IMG/VR virus record: IMGVR_UViG_3300025133_000589 | Span: 1 to 24,036 of that record | Length of the DNA stretch: 24,036 nt | DNA from: a virus | Direction: 5' to 3' (one strand) | Shown here: positions 1-9,500 of the stretch, piece after piece | Numbering within the stretch: the first letter of the stretch is position 1 | Layout of the letters: each line of letters starts with the position of its first letter | The notes under the pieces: model-generated | Database searches by the model: none | Seen by the model: only the letters and a program-made list of their open reading frames with translations | What the model was told of the DNA's origin: nothing | Position numbers and translations under genes: made by a program

Positions 1-2054
1 AGGATTCAAATAGAGCTCAAGAAGAAGCTTTGAAGTTGAAACAGGATACAGAGAAAAGACTTTATGAAAGTGATTTAAACTTAACTCGTGCTGATAAACT
101 ACAAGCGTTTGATGAGCATTCAAAACATAACTCAAAAAATGTAGAAGAGTGGCTTAGTGCTATACCTGAAGGAGGTCCCAAAGCTCCAATAGACCCTTCA
201 ACTGGAAAAGCATTTGAAACAGAAGAAGTTTATAATAAAAGGATTGCAAGAGAGAATATAATAAAACAAGCAAAGGCGGCAAGCCGACAAGCTAAAGCGG
301 ACAAGGCATCCACTTATTCTAAATCAAAGAGGAAGAGACAGCAAATGGGTGCAGATAGAAAGTCTTGGGAATCCTACCTACAAGATGGTGGTTTTATACC
401 AAGACATTATAATAAGGGAGATGTAGTAGAAGAACCCGCTTACTGGTCGCAGGAAGCTGGTAAAAGACGTAGGGCTGTGGGAGAATATGAAAGAAAAATG
501 AAGATGATGAAGAGGAACCCTGCATCTTATAAAAGTAGATATGGTGATGAAGCTCCAGTAGACCCTAGATTAGAATGGAATAGTTCAGCTCAATTAGAAA
601 CTACCCAAGAACCTGCCCCAGTCGTTACCCAAGAACCTGCCCCAGTCGTTACCCAAGAACCTGCCCCAGTCGTTGCCCAAAAACCTAAAAGACCGGGTGT
701 ATATCAAGGGGCTGGATTAACCGCACAAGCTAATGAACAGTTATACGCAGAAGACCCAAGTATGAGAGGGCAATCTCCTGAAGCTAGAATAGAGAGATAT
801 GAGGAATTATTTCCTTATCAACCCCAAGACGTTGACCAAAAAGAACCAAGTCTTAATTATGAATACCCTGAATTTGAGCCAAAACTGCCTTTTAATAATT
901 CAAGCGATGATAATTTCGAGACCACAACTGCAGAATCTGTGACAGAAGGAAAGCTTAAAAATGCTCCTACCCAAGTCGTTGCCCCAGTCGTTGCCGAGAA
1001 TACTGACGGTGCTTCTAATCTAGTAGAATTATGGAAAAAAGGAAAGCTTACTACTGCTCCTACCCAAGTTCATGCCAAAAACGTTGCCAAAAACGTTGCC
1101 GAGAATACTCCTTCTAACATACTCCGTCACACTAGTCAAGGTGTTCACAAAGCAGATAATTGGGGTGACCTTCCTCTGGGAAGTGCTTCTGGAGAATCAT
1201 CATCTGAAATAAAACAGAAAGCAGATAGTTTAGACCTTAAAAATGCTAAGCCAACACATACAGCAGATGCAAGTACATCAGCAGAAAGTGTGTCTGACTC
1301 AGCCGGTGCTCCTAAGTCAAAGTCTACTATACAAGAACTAGCAAGTCAAGCTGAGGGTATAGGAGAACAAACTGTAGATGCAGTAAAAGATTTTGGACAA
1401 AAAGCATATCAAGGTGCTGGAAACTTCTTAAAGAAAGCTCATGGAAGATTCGGTGGAGATGCTTGGAAAGCAAGTAAAGCTATGAATATCGAAGCAGACC
1501 TGAACGCAGATGGCTATAAAGCATCTAATAAAGAGCTGGCTATGAAGATGAGAGATGAATTTGGTGAAGGTCAAGGTGATTGGGAAATGGCTAAAGGTCA
1601 AGGAAAACAAAGATTAAAGGATGACTTTGAAACCGTATTAGGAGCAGGAGTTGCAGGTGTGGGAGCGGCAGGTACTTATGCTTGGGATAAAGGTAAGAAA
1701 GCAGTTAGGGCTGGTAGAGACTGGATAAGTGACGAAGAAGGTTATGAGCAAGATTTTAGTAAAGTCCAATCAGGTGAAGCTCGAGGTTCTAATATGCAAA
1801 GAGTTGGTAAAGGTGTTGGAATGCTAGGAGAACTCTTTAAAGACGCTTCTCAATTTCATGGCTATGAAGGTGGAGATTGGGATAAATATCAGAGACCCGA
1901 CCCTAAGACAAAGACTGATGTAGATGAAATTGATTTGCTTACTGGTAAAAAGAAAGGGGTAGCGGCATCTTCTGAAGAATTAATTCAATTTAAACAAGAT
2001 GGTGGACCGATTACCTTAGAAGGATTTATACAGCAATCTTGGAGGAATATGTAA
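1..2054 (+). CDS. Partial virion-type protein with Pro/Ala-rich tandem repeats (5' end outside window)
   Basis: The frame is open from base 3 with no stop before it, so the TTG at 30 is not the real start and the gene begins outside the window. About 683 residues are visible. They are hydrophilic and rich in Lys, Glu, Ala and Gln, as in scaffold, linker or internal virion proteins. Three exact copies of an 8-residue unit (QEPAPVVT-like) lie near one third of its length. Two diverged copies of a second block (GKL..APTQV..VAEN) follow. A Gly/Ala segment (TVLGAGVAGVGAAGTYAW) near the C-terminal quarter could insert in a membrane. A QDGG-I motif occurs twice, once near residue 120 and once close to the C-terminus. 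The TAA overlaps the next gene's ATG (TAATG), implying coupled translation. I do not recognise the family. An internal or ejected virion role is inferred from the neighbours. Confidence 0.75.
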   Translation, partial: DSNRAQEEALKLKQDTEKRLYESDLNLTRADKLQAFDEHSKHNSKNVEEWLSAIPEGGPKAPIDPSTGKAFETEEVYNKRIARENIIKQAKAASRQAKADKASTYSKSKRKRQQMGADRKSWESYLQDGGFIPRHYNKGDVVEEPAYWSQEAGKRRRAVGEYERKMKMMKRNPASYKSRYGDEAPVDPRLEWNSSAQLETTQEPAPVVTQEPAPVVTQEPAPVVAQKPKRPGVYQGAGLTAQANEQLYAEDPSMRGQSPEARIERYEELFPYQPQDVDQKEPSLNYEYPEFEPKLPFNNSSDDNFETTTAESVTEGKLKNAPTQVVAPVVAENTDGASNLVELWKKGKLTTAPTQVHAKNVAKNVAENTPSNILRHTSQGVHKADNWGDLPLGSASGESSSEIKQKADSLDLKNAKPTHTADASTSAESVSDSAGAPKSKSTIQELASQAEGIGEQTVDAVKDFGQKAYQGAGNFLKKAHGRFGGDAWKASKAMNIEADLNADGYKASNKELAMKMRDEFGEGQGDWEMAKGQGKQRLKDDFETVLGAGVAGVGAAGTYAWDKGKKAVRAGRDWISDEEGYEQDFSKVQSGEARGSNMQRVGKGVGMLGELFKDASQFHGYEGGDWDKYQRPDPKTKTDVDEIDLLTGKKKGVAASSEELIQFKQDGGPITLEGFIQQSWRNM
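603..674 (+). repeat. Three perfect 24-bp coding tandem repeats
   Basis: A 24-bp unit occurs three times head to tail with no mismatch and encodes TQEPAPVV each time. The next bases (gcccaaaaacct) are a decayed fourth start. The period is a multiple of three, so the frame is kept. This is a Pro/Ala linker that probably expanded by slippage or recombination. Confidence 0.95.
947..1107 (+). repeat. Diverged duplicated block in the same gene
   Basis: Two related segments (about 947-1001 and 1041-1107) each start with ggaaagctta, continue with gctcctacccaagt and end with gttgccgagaatact. They encode GKLKNAPTQV...VVAENT and GKLTTAPTQV...NVAENT. The second copy contains an extra internal duplication of the KNVA unit. 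This is an older duplication than the exact 24-bp array upstream, but it uses the same TQV/PVVA vocabulary. Confidence 0.8.
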
Positions 2055-3556
2055 TGGAAGTTAAACCGATGAATCTAACGGGAGTATCCCACAATCCATT
2101 AACTGGGATGGCTAGAGAAGAAAGTCCTGCTGATAAGTATAGAAAAGCGGCTGAAGTTAAGTTTATGAAGAAGATGCAGTCTTACCAAATAAAGGCGGCA
2201 GAAAGAAAAGAAAATGAATACTATATAAATAAAAGAGCAGAGAACTTTGTCTTCTCTCATTACCCAAGTTCTAAAGGATATGGAGATTTTACAACTGCTT
2301 TTGATAGACAGAAATTTAATCCCGGTTCTAGAAGTAAGATGTTAAAGATATGGAAAGAACAAGTAGGCGGTGGACTACAACAATTTAATCAATGGTATGA
2401 AATGTCAAAGCAGGCTGAACAGAAAGCTTTGGTTAATTCACTTACTAGAGACCCTAGGAAATATTTAACTCAAGAATCTTATGAAAATGCTGTAAGTGAT
2501 TGGTATAATGGACTTTCCGATGATACAAGAATGAATTTAATAAATAACTCTAGTCCAGAACTTATGAATATAATCAACTCTGTTGTTGACCCGAGTAAAG
2601 ATATGAAGTGGGAGACAATAAAACAACAATTTGAAGATGATAAATGGGGTTACATAACTGGTGCCAGTGCATTAGCATTTGCTGGCTTTATGGCTTTAAG
2701 AAAGGGGAAATTCCCATCGTGGTTAAGTAAGTCTGGTATCATTAAATCAGGTGCGTTACTGGATGACAACTTCCTAAAGCAATCTATGCTTGATGGAAGT
2801 AAAATTCCAGCTAAAAGAGTAGATGATATGCTTAAACGTAAGATGATTACTAAAGCACAAGCAGATGCACTTAAAGCGGGAGAAAGAGTTGTACCTGATG
2901 TTTATATGAAGAATATGCCTAAGCGCGGTCAGCAAATGAATATGTTTGATGATGTGGTACAGTCTACTAAAAATAACATTAGAATGGCTCAGAGAGATAT
3001 TAATAAGTATGTTAAAGATAAAATGCTTACCCAAGCACAAGGAGACCAATTAAAAGGTGTCTTAGATGATATGGTTAGAAACGGAGAAACAATTACTCCT
3101 AATAATCTATTGCGTAAATTACAAGCAGGTGGAAAGAAGTTTGAAGGATTGACTACTGCTCTTGATAAAGGACAGAAGGTTATGAAGGGCTTTGGTCCTA
3201 TAAAGAATCCCGGTATAATATTAGGAATGGCTGTCGCTGGTACTGCTTATTTAGGGGTTAGTCAACTTGCAGAAATGGCAGGAATGGATGAAAATGATGC
3301 TTCAGCCGCAGGCTTAACCGCCGCAATACCATCTCAAGCTTACCCAATCTACTATAGAAAGATTAAAGATGTGCTTCAGAAGAAGGGTAGTGCTTATGTG
3401 ATGAAAAAGATTTTGGAGAAGGGGTCTTGGAAATTAGCCGCAAGAATTGCAGGTTCTACATTGCTGTCTGGCTCAGGAGTTGGGGCTGTTGTTGGATTCG
3501 GCTTACTCGGTTGGGAGTTAAAGAACATATACGATTTATTGACTGAAGAAGAATAA
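2054..3556 (+). CDS. Putative internal/ejected virion protein with hydrophobic segments and two SHOCT-like helical repeats
   Basis: I chose the ATG at 2054: GGAGG sits at 2041-2045 with 8-nt spacing and the ATG overlaps the upstream TAA. A TTG at 2039 in the same frame would overlap the Shine-Dalgarno itself. The product is 500 aa. The N-terminal half is charged and helical. A hydrophobic stretch (ITGASALAFAGFMAL) precedes two similar helical units, VDDMLKRKMITKAQADALK and INKYVKDKMLTQAQGDQLK, which resemble the short SHOCT motif. Two further Gly/Ala-rich hydrophobic segments follow (ILGMAVAGTAYLGV and the C-terminal STLLSGSGVGAVVGFGLLGW). Ejection proteins that cross membranes often combine helical bulk with such segments. 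The position directly before the giant polymerase-like protein supports a co-ejected partner, but this is inference and no family is recognised. Confidence 0.75.
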   Translation: MEVKPMNLTGVSHNPLTGMAREESPADKYRKAAEVKFMKKMQSYQIKAAERKENEYYINKRAENFVFSHYPSSKGYGDFTTAFDRQKFNPGSRSKMLKIWKEQVGGGLQQFNQWYEMSKQAEQKALVNSLTRDPRKYLTQESYENAVSDWYNGLSDDTRMNLINNSSPELMNIINSVVDPSKDMKWETIKQQFEDDKWGYITGASALAFAGFMALRKGKFPSWLSKSGIIKSGALLDDNFLKQSMLDGSKIPAKRVDDMLKRKMITKAQADALKAGERVVPDVYMKNMPKRGQQMNMFDDVVQSTKNNIRMAQRDINKYVKDKMLTQAQGDQLKGVLDDMVRNGETITPNNLLRKLQAGGKKFEGLTTALDKGQKVMKGFGPIKNPGIILGMAVAGTAYLGVSQLAEMAGMDENDASAAGLTAAIPSQAYPIYYRKIKDVLQKKGSAYVMKKILEKGSWKLAARIAGSTLLSGSGVGAVVGFGLLGWELKNIYDLLTEEE

Positions 3557-3569
3557 TTAAGGAGGTCTT

Positions 3570-6500
3570 TTGGCTGAACCACAACAATGGTCCCCTAAGA
3601 TGGAAGAAGACCAGATTAGAGGGGTCATAGACCAATACAATAAGCAACCTCAGCTATTTGATGGCAGAGATGATGACCTTGAATCTCTAGAGGAACACGC
3701 ACACTACTATAGAATACCTTTTACTCGTACTAAAGAGCATCAGGATAACTATGTGATGAGTATCCTTAAAAATGCTGGGCAAGGCTGGGCAGAAGGATTC
3801 TCTACACTTCCACTAGCTGGAAAAGCAGAACCAAAAGATACTTGGCAAGCAATAGCTAATAACCTAGGGCACTTAGCAGGTTTTGTAGGATACTTACCCG
3901 GTGGAAGAGCATTAAAATCTTTAGGTGTACTAAAGTCATATACAAAATTAACAGATGGACTTCGTGGTGTATCTGTTCCAATGGCAGTTGCTAGTAAAGC
4001 ACAAGGTGTAGTTGGAAAAGCTATTAGACCTATATTAAAAGACTTACCAGAATGGGCAACTTCAGGTATTGTTGGAGATATGGCACAGGGTGCTTTCCAT
4101 TTAGGTACTGCTAGTGCTGTGTCAAGTTGGACTCACGGCATAGATGAGATATTTCATTCAGCAGGATTTGGAGCTGTTGCAGGTAGTGCTTTTAGAGGCA
4201 TTGGTAATATGAAAGGCTTTGGTCAAAGAATTAATATGAATCAGATGAAGCCTAATGGTAGTCCTGATTTTTCAAAAATAAGTGATGGACAAAAGGCTGA
4301 CTTGGCTTTAAGGACTATGGCAGGTGCCGCTTTTCAAGGGTTACCTTCTACCTTACAAGGAGCTACTACTGAAGAGCAAGTCTACGCATATGCAATGGGT
4401 TCTTTCTTTGGATTTAAAGAAGTACCTTATCAAACTAGAACCGCCAGAGAATTTCTAGCAGAAAGTTTTAAAGAAAAATATGGTCCAGACCCAGAGATGA
4501 ATCCAAAATGGGATTCTCTTACTTCTGAAATGAAAGAAATCGTGAAGATGGATTTCCAAGAAACATTTCAATACTCTGCTGAAGGACCTAGCGAAACATC
4601 ACACCTCTTATTTGATTTATTAAGTCATCCAGATAGAAAGATGGACTTAGATGCTATTGAAAAGATAGCTAGAGAGTATGGTGAATCATATGAGGTTGAC
4701 CCAGTTACAGGAGAGATTAACGCCAAAGCATTAAGTAAAAAGGAATTAGACGAATATAAAGAAGACTTTATAAAAGAAGGTAGAGCTGATAACCCAGAAG
4801 ATTTAGATATGCACATTCAAGCTATCGCAGATATTCCCGGTAGGCTAGTAGGAAAAAATGGCTATGTAGAACAAGTGTTCCCCGAGTTATCAACTGTAGA
4901 AAGAATAGATATAGCTGACGCTATATTTAAAAAATGGAAAGGACTACAAAATGAAGACTCAAAACCAATCCCGGGAGCAGAGCAAAAAATCATTAGCTTT
5001 ATTGAAGAAAATTATGGAAGGAAGCTCACGGACAATGAACAAGGATGGTGGAGACGTTGGGCTGAAACTAATAGAAAAAAACAATGGGTGGAACAAGTTG
5101 AAATCAAAGATGAAGAAGTTGGAATACTTAATTCTAAAACCAACTCAGCAGGAAACAAAAAAGACCTCTCTCAAGAACCGCTTATTATCCAAAGTCTGCA
5201 CGATGCTGAATATAAGAGATTAAACGGTCAAGACCCTGACCCTCAAGACCATTTCTTTAGGGTATTAGACCACGTTATCTTTAGAGGTAAGGAACACGAC
5301 TTAAAAAGAGCTGAGCAAAATATTGCTAGGCAGGAAATGGTTCGTATACAAAACTCTAAAGAAAGAGACCTATATGACTATGATACATTAAGAGACCACG
5401 TTGAAGGTTATGCTAAGAATCATATGGAAAATGTGATGAAGAAACTTCACGAAAAGATGTGGGAAGATGGTTACTATTACTTTGGAGGTAAGGGTGATGC
5501 TAAGAAGATGTTCTTTGTTAAGATACATCCGGGTTTAAAGAAGCCACCTAAGTATGACCCCGTTACTAACAAGCCTTTGCCACAGGAATTTAAAAGAGGT
5601 ATTGTTAAAAAGGTTCTTAGAAAGATAAGAAAAGTTCTTAGAGATAATGGTACTGAAAATGTTAGAAGAGCATATAGAGAGGGTAGAGATGAATGGAAGA
5701 AAATGTATCCGGGTATTGAGAATGCTAATGAGATGTATGATAGGATGTTTGTATCCAATGCCTTATATGATTTAACTAATAATGGTTACAGTACAAAGAT
5801 TAAAGATTTAGATGCGGGTTTAAAAGATGTATTAGGACCGGGGTTTATTAATGACCCTAAAGCTTTTAATAAGAGGGCACAAATCTGGTTTAATTCAGGT
5901 TTATCAGCTAATCCAACTGAAATTTTCAAGCATATGAGGAAAGTTCTTGGAAATGATAATGATTTTATGGGTTCAGATTTCCGGGTAGGGATATTCTATG
6001 ATGCCGATGGTAGACAAAGTATAAAATACTTTGACCAAAAGAAATTAACAACTGAATCTGAGGCACTAAAGTATACTGAAATAACTGATGGTGCTATAGT
6101 AGCTAGAAGTGAAGTTGTTGATGCTTTAAATTTAGACAAAGGTCTGCCTACTGATGGTGGAATGAATAAATCATTTATTGTATCTCCAGATGCGGTTAAT
6201 GGTGCTTTACTAGGTAAGTATGCTATACATAAAGCATCCCCAGAATTAGAAGCTTATATGAGAGAGAACAAGATTCATATGCTAATGCCAGAGTCTGCTG
6301 TTAAGCAATCGGGTAAACGTAAAGATTCTGCTGGAGACTTGCAATCTCATATAGATTATGACACAGGAGAAGTATCTATCAGTTTTGATGGTACACCTTT
6401 TAGACTACCTGCGGCTCATTTTAGAACCGTTATGTCTGAAATCACTACAAAGAAGATGTTAAAACCATCTCAACTCCCAAAACAGATGTACTCCGTATTG

Positions 6501-9500
6501 TCCTCATATGGCTTTAAAGGTATTGAAGCAGAGGCTATGAAGGATATGTATCAAACTCTCTCTGAGAAGGCTATTAAAGGGACTCCTGAAGGTCGTGAGA
6601 AGTTAGAAGAGTATATGAGGAAGCGGGATACTAAAAGTATTGAAGATGTGGTAGAAAATCTCGAAGAAATACCGATAAATAAACTCTTTGAATTAATAAG
6701 GGACCCTGAACATCCTAAACTATCACAGAAACTTTATGAAAAGATTTTAAAAGTTAATCACGAATACGTAGAAGCCTTAGCAGAAGAAGGTGAAGTATCT
6801 AGAGATGAATTGGAGATGTATAAAGAAAAGGTAGCTGATTACGAAAGCGTTATAGAAAGATTAAGTAAAGTCTTTCCAGATGGCTCCGTAGGTGCTTATA
6901 TGCATAAGTTCTCTAGAGATTATCGTATGCAGGCTATGCGTAATTATGTGGTACAGAAATTAACTAGACCCAGAATTGATAATAGTGCGTCAGCTAGAAT
7001 GAGACCTTATGAAGTAGGGTTCCATAATCATCCAGAAATGGCAAAGCTTAATACTAAAGAAGGACAAGATATGTTCTTTTTAGATGAAGGATTCAGAGAG
7101 CTTGTTATTAAAGATGATATGTTTAGAGGTGGACGTATAAAGTTAGGTGAATTATGGGAGACTAGGGAAGAGTATACAGGGGTACTTAAAGATAAGATAG
7201 ACCAGATACTTCACGGATTAGTAATGCGTGTTCCTATGGACTCGATATCTGGAGCTCATAGTCTCAAATTTCAAGGGTTTACTGGAGTAGATGGGTTAGG
7301 AGCCTTATTACACCCAAGAACTATGAAAGCCCTAGGTGGTGCAGATTTAGATGGTGATAAAGCAACTATATTTTTTGGTGGAGAAAGTCACGGATTTAAA
7401 CAGAAGTGGCGTGAAATGTATCACGGTGCTAAAGATGAGTATGTAGACCCTGTAACTAAAGCTGAAAAACATAATAAAGAAGCTATAGACCCTAAGACAA
7501 AGCAGTCTTATAGAGATGATTTAGCTATTAGAGATGAAGATACATTAGAGAAATCCTATCACCCTACGGCACAATACTCTCCTTACTGGAGAGAATTTAT
7601 GAGTAGAGGTGCTTATGGTGGTCGTGATATGTTGGGAGTTGCAGTTACAAGAAGAATGGCTGTGCTTGGTGCTTATGACGCAATAAGGTCTTTTGATATT
7701 GATGGTAAGCAAGGATATGAAACTCAAGATATTGTTATCAAAGGCTCTGGTAATGTTGATTTACAGAAGGATGGGGAGATTTGGGTTGAACAAGTTATCT
7801 TAAGTAAGGATAAATACAGTGTCCCTTACTATGACAATAAGGATGGTGTTTTAAGAAGGCTTGAATTTGAGATAAGAAAAGGTGATGTAGACCTACAAAG
7901 ATTTAGAGAGCTATCTAGAGCCGCTATTGCACTAGGCTCTGACCCTATGGATGAAGTTGGTTTAAAAGGTGACCTATTTGAAACTAAGATTTTTGATACT
8001 CTTTTTAAAACAAGTGTATATGAGACCAATGAAAAAGGTGTAGCAACAGAGCGTAATGAGAGATTGTCTAGGTATATAAATGAAGAAGATAGTAAGATAG
8101 GTTATTTAAAAAAGAAAGGTTTACACGGGCAGTTCTTAGAGGCTAACTCTTTATTGTATGGTAAAAATCATAGAGATAATAGACGGTGGAGCTATGCAGA
8201 AATCCAAGCGGGTATCCATAAACTTAATTGGTTACCAGAGAGAACCAGAAATACGTTCCTCCCGCAATTAGCAGAATCTATGAAAGAAATTAATTGGTCT
8301 GATAATATCTTTAGACACATTAATGAAGGTGTATTAAATAAAATTTACTTTGACCATAATGAAGTTGTTAAGGGTGCAGATTGGTTAAAGAATATTATGG
8401 GTAGAGAATCTATGGCTACTCAAAAAGGTAGGTTCATCCAAGGTATACTTGATAAGAAACTATATGATGAAGCACAATTAAAGAAGCTTGCTATGGATGA
8501 AGAGGGTTTTATTAAGTTTATTACCTCTGAGTTTACTCGTAAGGATGGCTCTAAAGGTAAGGCTATGGGTCAAATACCTTGGGAATTTAAACCATTAAAC
8601 GCATCAGACTATTATACAAGAAGAGCATATCTAGAACACCTACTCCTTAAAGGTGAAGATTTTTTAGTAAATGATTTAAGTGATATGGCATCCTTAAAAT
8701 CAATAACTGATGTAATAAAGAAAAATAAAATAGGTGATGAGAGGATTGATTACATTCATAAGAAGTCTGATGAAATCAAATCTCAAGGAGTTCACTTAGC
8801 AAAACAAAGGAGAGCTCTAGATGATGCCCTTACTGAACATTATGAAGGTCGTGAAGGTCTTAAAGAAAGTGAAGAACTACGCAAAAGTTTTGGACTTGAC
8901 GACAAAAGTACTCAAATCAGTGACCAAATTCAAACGGACAAAGCGATAAGAGATTTTAAAGTAGAATTGTCAGAAGGAGAACGAGATTTATTTGATATGT
9001 TATTTATGGGAACTTATCAAAGAGCTGACAGAGAAAGAATGAAAGCTATTGAAGCTTATAAAAAGGTTAGACCTGAAGTCGTTAGAGAGCATAACTACTT
9101 ATTTAAATCAATGAAGAACACTTCGCTGGTGCGTGCTGGACTAACTTCTAAAGAAATATCTGATAAGAATTTAAAAATCTTCTTTACTAATTATGACCAC
9201 ATAATGAAGAAGGCTAAAGTAAATCTATCTAAAGAACAAGAAGAGTTGTTAATGAGAGAGGCTACAGAAAAAGAACCTGTAAAGTCTTTCTTTGATGAAC
9301 ACGGTAATAAAATTAAGGGAGAATTTGTAGATGCCAATTTAATAAATGATAAAGAACGACAATACCTAGATGAAGTTGGTCCCTTTACTGGGTTATATAA
9401 GGGTGAAATTAAAGACCCTGAGCTACTTAGACTGTATGATAGTTTAACTGAGCACTTATCTCACTATCATAACTTAGATACTGTTAATCTAAATGGTTTC

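Noticed and set aside
603-674. CRISPR-like short repeats
   Set aside because: The 24-bp units are contiguous, without spacers, in frame and inside a coding region.
4951-5223. 90-codon frame inside the giant gene
   Set aside because: It is a shifted-frame shadow of the giant protein without a ribosome site.
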